Below, piece by piece: positions 1 to 5,931 of a stretch of DNA of 6,299 bases; the first letter of the stretch is position 1, and the number at the start of each line of letters is the position of its first letter. The translations under genes and the position numbers were made by a program. Origin of the DNA: Lachnospiraceae bacterium. GTDB taxonomy: Bacteria > Bacillota > Clostridia > Lachnospirales > Lachnospiraceae. Under the pieces are notes generated by a model. That model was not told the DNA's origin and made no database searches. It saw only the letters and a list, made by a program, of their open reading frames with translations. The stretch spans positions 4,957-11,255 of the forward strand of contig JAAUZN010000033.1 in NCBI GenBank assembly GCA_014804565.1, written 5' to 3'.

Positions 1-1043
1 TAGTACTGACAATTCTGATGTCTGTATTTTATCCAATGATTTTAAGCTTTTTAAATCTGTCAGGAATGGTAAGGGATTATGCAGGAGAATATCTCAGTGT
101 GATCAATTGGTTTTTATGGGTACAGTTGATTTCCTCCATCCTTTCTGCGGTACTTAGGTCTTATGGTAAGACAAAGCAATGTATGTATGTTTCAATGGGC
201 ATCAATGTCTGCAATATTGTGTTGAACTATTTGCTGATCTTTGGAAAATTTGGTCTGCCTGCCATGGGTATTCGGGGAGCAGCAGTCGCCACAGTATCGG
301 GAAGGTTTCTGGGATTCCTGATTCTTATTTGGATTTTATTTGATATGAGAAGAAAGCGTTCAAAATGGAGGATATGCTGGGGAAAAATCGTACCAAATAT
401 GCGCAAGGTCATTACATATGGGATTCCGGCAGCGGGTGAGCAGATATCTTATAATTTAGCCCAGTTTTTGGTCGTTGCTTTTGTAGCCGCGTTAGGAATG
501 AAATCGGTTACGGCGCAGTCGTATATGAATACCTGTGTGCGGTTTATTTATATTTTTTCGGTTTCACTGGGACAGGGGACGGCGATTATGATTGGATGGA
601 GTGTTGGCGCCGGAGAATATGAGAAGGCTGATAAAGAATGCTGCTTTGCAAGAAGATGCACATTTATTTTTAGTATGGCTATGATGGCAGTTATGTTTAT
701 GTTTAGAAACCGGATGTTCTCTCTGTTTACATCTGATCCGGAAATAACGGCATTAGCCGGAACAGTTTTTCTTGCAAATTTTCTGTTGGAAACGGGGCGC
801 AGCCAGAATTTAGTCTATGTAAATGCTCTTCGGGCGGTGGGGGATGTAAAATTTCCATTTTATATCGGTATTGTTTCCATGTGGTGTATTGCGGTAGGAG
901 GCAGTTATTTTCTGGGAATTGTTTTGCATATGGGACTTTTTGGTGTTTGGATCGCACAGGGACTTGATGAGTGTGTGCGTGCTGTCGCTATGGGGATTCG
1001 TTGGAAAAAGAAGGATTATATAAGGATTGAGGTGGCAGAATAA
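1..1043 (+). CDS. MATE family efflux transporter (5' end outside window)
   Basis: This is the C-terminal three quarters of a multidrug and toxic compound extrusion (MATE) antiporter, an inner-membrane protein that exports organic cations or metabolites using a Na+ or H+ gradient. The frame is open from the first complete codon at position 3, upstream of the ATG at 18, so that ATG is probably internal. About 346 residues are present against a usual length near 450, so roughly the first 100 residues lie upstream. Visible family marks are the LPAMGIRGAAVAT stretch in the first half and the GIPAAGEQISYNLAQF stretch that opens the second half, with alternating hydrophobic helices throughout and a short basic loop (MRRKRSKW) between the halves. 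Its stop TAA overlaps the ATG of the kinase-like gene by one base, which suggests one mRNA and coupled translation. The substrate cannot be told from sequence. Confidence 0.93.
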   Translation, partial: VLTILMSVFYPMILSFLNLSGMVRDYAGEYLSVINWFLWVQLISSILSAVLRSYGKTKQCMYVSMGINVCNIVLNYLLIFGKFGLPAMGIRGAAVATVSGRFLGFLILIWILFDMRRKRSKWRICWGKIVPNMRKVITYGIPAAGEQISYNLAQFLVVAFVAALGMKSVTAQSYMNTCVRFIYIFSVSLGQGTAIMIGWSVGAGEYEKADKECCFARRCTFIFSMAMMAVMFMFRNRMFSLFTSDPEITALAGTVFLANFLLETGRSQNLVYVNALRAVGDVKFPFYIGIVSMWCIAVGGSYFLGIVLHMGLFGVWIAQGLDECVRAVAMGIRWKKKDYIRIEVAE

Positions 1044-1576
1044 TGGAAAAAAGGATGCAGGTAAATGGCCGGGAGTTTTTGACCATAAAATTACTGGGGA
1101 AGGGCAAGGGTGGTTACTCTTATCTGGTCTCGGATGGACAGCGGCAGTATGTACTGAAGCAGATTCATCACGAGCCCTGTGATTATTATCGGTTCGGGGA
1201 TAAGCTTGCGTCAGAAATAAATGATTATGGCAGGTTAAGATCCATAGGAATTAAAATGCCGGAAATGATAGAAGTGGATGTCCGGCAGGAACGGATATTG
1301 AAAGAATATATAGAAGGGGAAACAATCTATGATCTGGTGCTCTCGGATAGAATGAAACCGGATTATCTTGAGCAGGTCAGGAGAATGTGCAGATTATTAT
1401 ATGCAGCGAATACAAATATTGATTATTTTCCTACCAATTTTGTTGTTCAGAATGAGGAATTGTATTATATTGATTTTGAATGTAATGATTATATGGCTGA
1501 GTGGAACTTTGAAAATTGGGGAATAAAGTATTGGTCTAAGACGGATGAGTTTATAGATTACGTGAAAACGCATTAA
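1043..1576 (+). CDS. Minimal protein-kinase-like (RIO/Bud32-type) protein
   Basis: This 177-residue cytoplasmic protein has the core of a protein-kinase fold with most of the C-lobe missing. In order there is a glycine-rich loop (GKGKGGYSYLV, residues 19-29), a candidate ATP-binding lysine K39 in YVLKQI, a candidate helix-C glutamate E58, a hinge-like segment LKEYIEGETIYDLV (86-99), a catalytic-loop-like NIDYFPTNFVV with D127 and N132, and a metal-binding DFE in YYIDFE (D144) in place of DFG. The core pattern is intact, so it is more likely active than a pseudokinase. It could phosphorylate a protein, as RIO or Bud32 kinases do, or a small molecule, as aminoglycoside phosphotransferases do; the sequence does not decide. 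The ATG overlaps the MATE stop, and a GAGGTGG site about 7 bases upstream supports this start. Base composition is notably AT-rich. Confidence 0.78.
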   Translation: MEKRMQVNGREFLTIKLLGKGKGGYSYLVSDGQRQYVLKQIHHEPCDYYRFGDKLASEINDYGRLRSIGIKMPEMIEVDVRQERILKEYIEGETIYDLVLSDRMKPDYLEQVRRMCRLLYAANTNIDYFPTNFVVQNEELYYIDFECNDYMAEWNFENWGIKYWSKTDEFIDYVKTH

Positions 1577-1623
1577 GAATTTTAATCAATCCAGTGCGCG
1601 TATGGAGAGATTCAAAGTTACAT

Positions 1624-1630
1624 AAGGAGA
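1624..1630 (+). promoter_or_regulatory. Ribosome binding site of the ABC ATPase gene
   Basis: AAGGAGA lies 7 bases before the ATG at 1638 and fixes that start. The 61-base gap between the kinase-like gene and this one shows no terminator hairpin and no convincing promoter, so the ABC genes may be read through from the MATE-kinase pair or use a promoter not recognised here. Confidence 0.8.
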
Positions 1631-1637
1631 CTGCAGA

Positions 1638-2453
1638 ATGATTACAGCTGATAATCTGGTAAAGACATTTATCAGAAATGAAAAGGGAAATAAAAAGAGC
1701 GATTTTAACGCTGTAGACGGTATCTCACTGTCCGTGAAGGAGGGTGAGATCGTCGGAATACTGGGGCCCAACGGTGCGGGTAAGACCACGCTTCTGCGTA
1801 TGATGTCCAAGTTGATGAAACCGACAAGCGGCACGGTAAGTATTCGGCTCGGCGACGAAGAAGTGTCGGACGATATAGAAGTGAAAAGACATATCGGCTA
1901 TCTGTCTAACAATACAAAGCTTTATGGACGGTTTTCAACGAGAGAACTGCTGCAGATGATCGGCGCACTCTACGGTTTGTCGGAGGAGAATACGAAGCGG
2001 CGGATCGGTGAGATCAGTGAAGTGCTTTCCATGGAATCCTTTATGGATAACCGGATTGAGAAGCTGTCCACCGGACAGACACAGCGCGCTTCGATTGCGA
2101 GGTGTCTCGTGCATGATCCGCAGGTCTATATTTTTGACGAGCCGACGCTGGGGCTGGATATCATCAGCAGTGCGGCGATCGTGGACTTTATGAAGGGGGA
2201 GCGGGAGAGAGGCAAAACGGTACTTTATTCCACCCATTATATGGAAGAGGCGGAATATCTGTGTGACAGGATCATTATGATCCATCAGGGAAGGAGTATC
2301 GGCGAGGGTACGCCTGAAGAGTTGAAAAAGCAGACAGGGCATGACAGCTTAAGAGATATATTTGCCGGACTGATAGCTGCAAACGGCGGCCTGGAATCCG
2401 ACAGATCTGATTCGGGCGCAGAGGATAAAGGGAAGAGAAGGGTGCGCGGATGA
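1638..2453 (+). CDS. ABC transporter ATP-binding protein, NatA type
   Basis: This 271-residue nucleotide-binding subunit powers the permease encoded next. The domain is complete: Walker A GPNGAGKTT (43-51), signature LSTGQ (143-147), Walker B VYIFDE (163-168), D-loop LGLD (171-174) and switch histidine H200 in YSTHYMEE. The Q-loop region reads IGYLSNNTKLYGRFS (87-100), without the usual glutamine after IGYL; an STKLY/NTKLY-type loop is, from memory, common in NatA-like Na+ exporter ATPases. The last 20 residues or so are a hydrophilic, charged tail. The gene ends by a 4-base ATGA overlap with the permease, which points to coupled translation and a two-gene exporter. NatA/NatB systems of Bacillus export Na+, but relatives carry other substrates, so the family call is firm and the substrate is open. 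Confidence 0.93.
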   Translation: MITADNLVKTFIRNEKGNKKSDFNAVDGISLSVKEGEIVGILGPNGAGKTTLLRMMSKLMKPTSGTVSIRLGDEEVSDDIEVKRHIGYLSNNTKLYGRFSTRELLQMIGALYGLSEENTKRRIGEISEVLSMESFMDNRIEKLSTGQTQRASIARCLVHDPQVYIFDEPTLGLDIISSAAIVDFMKGERERGKTVLYSTHYMEEAEYLCDRIIMIHQGRSIGEGTPEELKKQTGHDSLRDIFAGLIAANGGLESDRSDSGAEDKGKRRVRG

Positions 2454-4492
2454 GTGCGAAGATATTAAAGACTTTAGTGAAGAAGGAAATGCTGGACGTC
2501 TTCCGGGACAAAAAGACGGTGTTCATCATGTTAGTGATACCGATCATCCTATATCCGCTTATTTTTCTCGGTGCCCTGCAGCTTATGACTTTTATCTCTT
2601 CCAGTATGGAAAAAAATGATTATAAGATTGTCGTGGCGGCGGAAGACGAGGGCAGGTTCTTACACAAGCTGGAGGAGTTTCGTCAAGACGACAGGGAGAC
2701 AGCAGAGGATGAAGAGCAGTCATACGAGATCACGATCGTAGATTCCGGCAGTATCACAGATTATGAGACTGCGCTGAACGAGGAAGAGATCGACGCGTAT
2801 GTCTCCGGGCGGCTGCAGGATGGCAAGATGCAGTATGATGTATATTATCTTTCTTCCGTAAACAATTCCTCGTATGCGTCAGGTCTTATTATAGATGTGT
2901 TTGATGCTTTAAGAGAGGATTTGTCAAAACAGATGATCGCAGAAGAAGGGCTGGATGTACAGGCGGTTTTTGAGCCGATCGTGTATGCGAGGCGGGATAT
3001 TGCCAGCAGCGAGCAGTCGATCGGAAGCATTATGGGGTCAATCCTTCCTTTTATGCTGGTGATCAGCCTGCTGATGGGAACGATGTATCCGGCAATCGAC
3101 ACGACTGCGGGAGAACGGGAGAGAGGGACTTTAGAGACGATCCTTACACTTCCGGTGACGAACAGACAACTGATCGTATCCAAGTTTATTACAGTGGCGG
3201 TGATCGGTATCGTTTCGGCGCTGCTCAATATTCTTTCTATGGGAGCGATCACTTTTTATATGTATAAAATGCTGGATATGCAGACGGATATGGGATCTTT
3301 TGATCTGGCGAAGTTTATTCCGGCGATACTCGTGTGTATCTTGGCAGTGTTTGCGTTCTCCTTATTCATAAGCGCGGTGGCGATGTGCATCACATCGTTT
3401 GCCAAGAGCTATAAGGAAGCGAATAATTATATTACGCCGCTTATGTTGGTGGTGATGTTTGTGGGCTATGTCGGTTTCATACCGAATATTGAGTTGACGC
3501 AGACGATGGCGATGGTGCCGGTGGCAAATATATGTCTTCTCGTTAAAAATATGCTGCTGTTTAAGGTGGATTATGCCGCGATAGCGATGGTACTTTTAAG
3601 CAACGTAGCCTATGCGGTGATTGCAATTCTGTTCTTAAGTAAGATTTATGACAGCGAAGCGATCCTGTTTTCTGACGGCAAGGCCGGACTGCAGCTTTTT
3701 GAAAAGCGGAGCAATTTGAAGAAGGGCGGCGTGCCTACGGTATCGGACGTGTGGTTCGTGGTGGCGGTTACGATGCTTCTGGTACTTTATGCGGGAAGTA
3801 TGCTGCAGATCAAATACGGACTGATGGGTGTCTTCGGCACACAGTTGATCCTGCTTGCGGTACCGCTGTTTCTGGTGATCTATACGAAGCGGGACGTGAA
3901 GGAGACTTACGGTTTTGCATATACCAAAGCCGCGGATTATCTGGGCAGTGCAGTGCTCATTGTAGGAGCGTATCTGGTCAATCTGGTCATTGCCGTCGGT
4001 TTGACGAGTTTATTTCCTGAGAGCACTGGCAATGTGGAGGCGGTTTTCGAGGATATTATGAGCGGCAATGTGCTGGCGGTATTTTCGGTGATCGCTCTTG
4101 CGCCGGCAGTCTGCGAGGAAATGCTGTTCCGCGGCGTGATCATGCATTCTCTGAAGGCTAAATATCGTGTACCCTCGGCAATCGCGATCACGGCAGCATT
4201 ATTCGGACTGTATCACATGAGCCTCGTGAAATTTATTCCTACCGGTTTATTGGGACTGCTGCTCTGTCTCGTTGTCTGGAAAACGGGCAGTATCTATCCG
4301 GCGATGCTGATGCACTTTATCAACAACGCGATCAGTGTCTTTATAAGCTGCTATCCGGAGCAGGTTGAGAAAGTTCTGCCGGTGCTTTATAAAGATACGC
4401 TTTCGGGATTGGAAGCATTGTGCCTGTGCGCTGTAGGGCTTGTATTGATGGGGATCGGCCGGGTGATCATTATGAGGAAAAGACTAAAATAA
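2450..4492 (+). CDS. ABC-2 permease (NatB type) fused to CPBP intramembrane protease
   Basis: This 680-residue polytopic membrane protein has two parts. Residues 1 to about 400 form an ABC-2 permease: a basic N-terminus, a first helix near 23-48, a long hydrophilic extracytoplasmic region of about 50-190, then helices from about 195 on and the conserved GERERGTLE (221-229) coupling segment followed by LPVTNRQ. Residues about 430-680 form a CPBP (Abi, CAAX-protease-like) domain with all three active-site motifs: EEMLFR (E556, E557, R561), FGLYH (F585, H589) and HFINN (H622, N626). NatB alone is near 400 residues and CPBP proteins near 250, so the length fits a true fusion in one frame. The family is known for glutamate intramembrane proteolysis or for immunity to bacteriocins. 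A joint role, such as cleaving an exported or membrane substrate, is inference. The start is set by the ATGA overlap and an upstream GAGAAGGG. Confidence 0.9.
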   Translation: MSAKILKTLVKKEMLDVFRDKKTVFIMLVIPIILYPLIFLGALQLMTFISSSMEKNDYKIVVAAEDEGRFLHKLEEFRQDDRETAEDEEQSYEITIVDSGSITDYETALNEEEIDAYVSGRLQDGKMQYDVYYLSSVNNSSYASGLIIDVFDALREDLSKQMIAEEGLDVQAVFEPIVYARRDIASSEQSIGSIMGSILPFMLVISLLMGTMYPAIDTTAGERERGTLETILTLPVTNRQLIVSKFITVAVIGIVSALLNILSMGAITFYMYKMLDMQTDMGSFDLAKFIPAILVCILAVFAFSLFISAVAMCITSFAKSYKEANNYITPLMLVVMFVGYVGFIPNIELTQTMAMVPVANICLLVKNMLLFKVDYAAIAMVLLSNVAYAVIAILFLSKIYDSEAILFSDGKAGLQLFEKRSNLKKGGVPTVSDVWFVVAVTMLLVLYAGSMLQIKYGLMGVFGTQLILLAVPLFLVIYTKRDVKETYGFAYTKAADYLGSAVLIVGAYLVNLVIAVGLTSLFPESTGNVEAVFEDIMSGNVLAVFSVIALAPAVCEEMLFRGVIMHSLKAKYRVPSAIAITAALFGLYHMSLVKFIPTGLLGLLLCLVVWKTGSIYPAMLMHFINNAISVFISCYPEQVEKVLPVLYKDTLSGLEALCLCAVGLVLMGIGRVIIMRKRLK

Positions 4493-4493
4493 T

Positions 4494-4528
4494 GCGGCAA
4501 TGTGCGGGAATTGCGCATTGAAAACCGC
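4494..4528 (+). other. Hairpin directly after the permease stop
   Basis: Positions 4498-4505 pair with 4513-4520 (8 bp including one G-T) around a 7-base loop. Outer bases 4494-4497 (GCGG) pair with 4525-4528 (CCGC) if the AAAA at 4521-4524 is bulged. No T-run follows, so it is not a classical intrinsic terminator. It may protect the 3' end of the exporter mRNA or act as a weak or factor-aided terminator. Its 3' arm overlaps the proposed -35 box of pyrE. Confidence 0.5.
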
Positions 4529-4546
4529 GTGAGGATGTGATACAGT
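4518..4546 (+). promoter_or_regulatory. Predicted sigma-A promoter for pyrE
   Basis: The -35 box TTGAAA (4518-4523) and the -10 box TACAGT (4541-4546) are 17 bases apart. The -10 is preceded by TGA, giving an extended TGn element (4538-4540). The match is 5 of 6 at -35 and 4 of 6 at -10. The expected start point is near 4552-4554, giving a leader of about 55 bases before the pyrE start. The promoter implies that pyrE is expressed separately from the ABC exporter genes. Confidence 0.6.
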
Positions 4547-4551
4547 AAAAG

Positions 4552-4568
4552 CGGGTATTTTGTACCCG
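4552..4568 (+). other. Hairpin at the predicted 5' end of the pyrE mRNA
   Basis: CGGGTA (4552-4557) pairs perfectly with TACCCG (4563-4568) around a 5-base TTTTG loop. With the promoter above, transcription would begin inside or at the base of this stem, so it would be a 5'-terminal stem-loop. It has no T-run behind it and is unlikely to be a terminator. It may stabilise the mRNA. No PyrR-binding-loop consensus was seen. Confidence 0.5.
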
Positions 4569-4596
4569 GATTCAATTGACACAAAAGCAGAAAAAC

Positions 4597-4602
4597 GAGG
4601 AG
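4597..4602 (+). promoter_or_regulatory. Ribosome binding site that decides the pyrE start
   Basis: GAGGAG ends one base before the ATG at 4604 but 7 bases before the in-frame ATG at 4610. Only the second spacing is normal, so 4610 is chosen as the start. Confidence 0.8.
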
Positions 4603-4609
4603 TATGGCG

Positions 4610-5287
4610 ATGGAACAGTATAAACAGGAGTTTATCGGCTTCATGGTGGACAGCCAGGTGCTGAAGTTTGGAGATTTTACTTTAAAAAGCGGCAGAAAGT
4701 CTCCTTTTTTTATGAACGCGGGCGCTTATGTGACAGGCGCACAGCTTCGCAGGCTGGGCGAGTATTATGCGAAGGCGATTCATGACCGCTATGGGCTTGA
4801 GTTTGATGTTCTGTTTGGGCCTGCCTACAAGGGGATCCCGCTTGCTGTGGCGACGACCATGGCGATCAGCGAGCTCTACGGAAAAGAGATCCGCTACTGC
4901 GCAAACAGAAAAGAAGTGAAGGACCACGGTGACACGGGTATTTTGCTGGGCAGTAAGCTGCAGGATGGCGACAGGGTGGTGATCATAGAGGATGTGACCA
5001 CCTCCGGGAAATCCATAGAGGAGACCTTCCCCATCATTCAGGCGCAGGCGAATGTCACGATCAAGGGACTGATGGTATCCTTAAACCGTATGGAGCGGGG
5101 GCTTGAGAGCGAAAAGAGCGCTCTTGCGGAGATTGAGGAGAAGTATGGATTTGCGACCGGAGCGATCGTGACCATGGAGGAAGTGGTGGAGTATCTCTAC
5201 AACAAGCCATACGGAGGTACGGTCTATATCGACGATACATTAAAGAGTGCCATAGACGCTTACTACGAGACCTATGGCGCGAAGTAA
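4610..5287 (+). CDS. pyrE: Orotate phosphoribosyltransferase
   Basis: This enzyme joins orotate to PRPP, giving orotidine 5'-monophosphate and pyrophosphate, the fifth step of de novo pyrimidine synthesis, in the cytoplasm. The 225-residue protein shows the full family pattern: TLKSGRKSPFFMN (24-36) with K26, GPAYKGIPL (70-78), the mobile catalytic loop RKEVKDHGDTG (100-110) with R100, K101, K104 and H106, and the PRPP-binding motif VVIIEDVTTSGKS (123-135). Length fits the longer bacterial OPRTase form. The start at 4610 is preferred over the ATG at 4604 because of Shine-Dalgarno spacing, removing two residues. No other pyr gene is present in the window; pyrE appears to have its own promoter and is followed 20 bases later by a small membrane-protein gene on the same mRNA. 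Confidence 0.96.
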   Translation: MEQYKQEFIGFMVDSQVLKFGDFTLKSGRKSPFFMNAGAYVTGAQLRRLGEYYAKAIHDRYGLEFDVLFGPAYKGIPLAVATTMAISELYGKEIRYCANRKEVKDHGDTGILLGSKLQDGDRVVIIEDVTTSGKSIEETFPIIQAQANVTIKGLMVSLNRMERGLESEKSALAEIEEKYGFATGAIVTMEEVVEYLYNKPYGGTVYIDDTLKSAIDAYYETYGAK

Positions 5288-5292
5288 AAATC

Positions 5293-5300
5293 GGAAAGGA
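5293..5300 (+). promoter_or_regulatory. Ribosome binding site of the 50-residue membrane miniprotein
   Basis: GGAAAGGA ends one base before the ATG at 5302 and 7 bases before the in-frame ATG at 5308. As with pyrE, the second ATG has the normal spacing. The presence of a good site in the 20-base gap after pyrE is the main support for the small gene being translated. Confidence 0.7.
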
Positions 5301-5307
5301 AATGGAT

Positions 5308-5460
5308 ATGGAAGAGAGAACGTATAAGGTAATGGGCGGTTCGGGGGCGCTTAGTATCGCGGTCGGTGTGGTGACCATGGTGGTGGGCGTAGCAAGCGGC
5401 GTGCTTCTGATCATCAGCGGCGCGAAGCTTTTAGCGGGAAGAAGTAAGATCTTGTTTTAG
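5308..5460 (+). CDS. Small glycine-patterned membrane protein (50 aa), unknown function
   Basis: This is an intact small gene just downstream of pyrE. From the ATG at 5308 it encodes 50 residues (52 from 5302). A short charged N-terminus (MEERTYK) is followed by one long hydrophobic stretch of about 30 residues (about 14-43) and a basic end (AGRSKILF), a pattern of one membrane-spanning helix or a tight hairpin. Glycines recur at residues 13, 20, 27, 31 and 38, including a GxxxG (27-31) and three 7-residue steps, as in helices that pack closely against each other. No function is recognised. It sits 20 bases after pyrE with a good ribosome binding site and ends six bases before a strong terminator, so it is probably the last gene of the pyrE transcript. 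Similar small proteins seem familiar from Lachnospiraceae, but this was not checked. Confidence 0.75.
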   Translation: MEERTYKVMGGSGALSIAVGVVTMVVGVASGVLLIISGAKLLAGRSKILF

Positions 5461-5463
5461 AGT

Positions 5464-5502
5464 AGAATGGGTGTTTTCGGCGAGGACGAAGACGCCCATT
5501 TT
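5464..5502 (+). terminator. Intrinsic terminator of the pyrE-miniprotein operon
   Basis: A long hairpin pairs 5466-5479 with 5487-5500 (14 bp including two G-T pairs) around a 7-base loop GCGAGGA, extendable by two further pairs. The 3' arm runs into TTTT at 5499-5502. The T-run is short, but the stem is strong and begins four bases after the miniprotein stop codon, the right place for the end of this operon. Confidence 0.75.
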
Positions 5503-5506
5503 CCGC

Positions 5507-5535
5507 GTATAAGCAGACTGAGTCTCTGCTTATGC
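5507..5535 (+). other. Second hairpin upstream of the three-helix membrane protein
   Basis: GTATAAGCAGA (5507-5517) pairs with TCTGCTTATGC (5525-5535), 11 bp with one T-G pair and a 7-base loop. It follows the terminator by only a few bases and precedes the next start codon by 29 bases. It has only ATTTA behind it, so it may be a back-up terminator or a leader structure of the next gene. Confidence 0.5.
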
Positions 5536-5564
5536 ATTTAGTATAGGATAAAGAGGACAGGGTT

Positions 5565-5885
5565 ATGTCAAAGAAAAACAGCTTCATGTTTACCACGAAA
5601 GAGCATACGCTGAAGGGGATCATGGCGACCATTCTGGGTGTGATCTCGCTGGCGACGATAGGATATGTCGTTCTGAACAGCTATTGGAACGCGGGGAAGG
5701 TTCCGCTGGAGTACGGAGCGGCTGCGTTCCTTACGATGATCTTTGCCTTTGTGGGAATTATTTTGGGCGTGATCTCAAAATCAGAGCGGGATAAGTTTTA
5801 TTTTTTTAGTTATCTGGGCATTGTATTGAATGTATTGGTTCTGGCGGCCCTCAGTGTGATCCTGTATGCCGGAGCGTACGCATAA
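5565..5885 (+). CDS. Three-helix membrane protein, possibly DUF6142 family
   Basis: This 106-residue protein has a polar, basic N-terminus (MSKKNSFMFTTKEHTLKG) and three hydrophobic segments near residues 18-38, 50-71 and 80-104, so it is predicted to be a small integral membrane protein. A short charged loop (SKSERDKF, 71-78) separates helices two and three. No catalytic motif is visible and no function is known. The N-terminus and size remind me of the DUF6142 family found in Lachnospiraceae; that is recognition only. AGAGG at 5552-5556, 8 bases before the ATG, supports the start. The gene lies behind a terminator, so it should have its own promoter, but none is clear. The next gene begins 46 bases downstream on the same strand and may be cotranscribed. 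Confidence 0.85.
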   Translation: MSKKNSFMFTTKEHTLKGIMATILGVISLATIGYVVLNSYWNAGKVPLEYGAAAFLTMIFAFVGIILGVISKSERDKFYFFSYLGIVLNVLVLAALSVILYAGAYA

Positions 5886-5931
5886 GGACCGGATAGAGAC
5901 AGCCGGGAGATGTTTTGACAGGGAGGAAAGA

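Noticed and set aside
1577..1637. Promoter or terminator between the kinase-like gene and the ABC ATPase gene
   Set aside because: No stem followed by a T-run and no -35/-10 pair at 16-18 bases could be found in these 61 bases.
1935..2342. 135-codon open frame on the minus strand inside the ATPase gene
   Set aside because: It is antisense to the Walker B and signature region of a confident gene; its protein has no recognisable features.
2845..3252. 135-codon open frame on the minus strand inside the permease gene
   Set aside because: It lies wholly antisense to a clearly coding gene, has a Ser/Ile-rich shadow composition, and shows no known motif.
3751..4020. 89-codon plus-strand frame inside the permease gene
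   Set aside because: It is an alternate frame of the well-supported permease-CPBP fusion, with an unlikely composition and no ribosome binding site of note.
4576..4581. Perfect TTGACA -35 box just before pyrE
   Set aside because: A -10 box at 17 bases would fall on GGAGTA over the ribosome binding site and start codon, with no match to TATAAT.
4493..4609. PyrR-type attenuator or riboswitch in the pyrE leader
   Set aside because: The predicted leader is about 55 bases, lacks a terminator with a T-run, and shows no PyrR-binding-loop consensus.
5061..5414. 117-codon minus-strand frame across the pyrE end and the miniprotein
   Set aside because: It is antisense to pyrE and to the better supported 50-residue gene, and its protein is rich in Arg, Pro and Ser, as expected of a shadow frame.
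5518..5547. Possible promoter CTGAGT - 18 bases - TATAGG for the three-helix membrane gene
   Set aside because: The -35 match is only 3 of 6, and the start point would fall on or next to the ribosome binding site. Kept out as too weak.
5915..5920. TTGACA before the last gene
   Set aside because: The matching -10 position lies inside the coding sequence and has no TATAAT-like bases.
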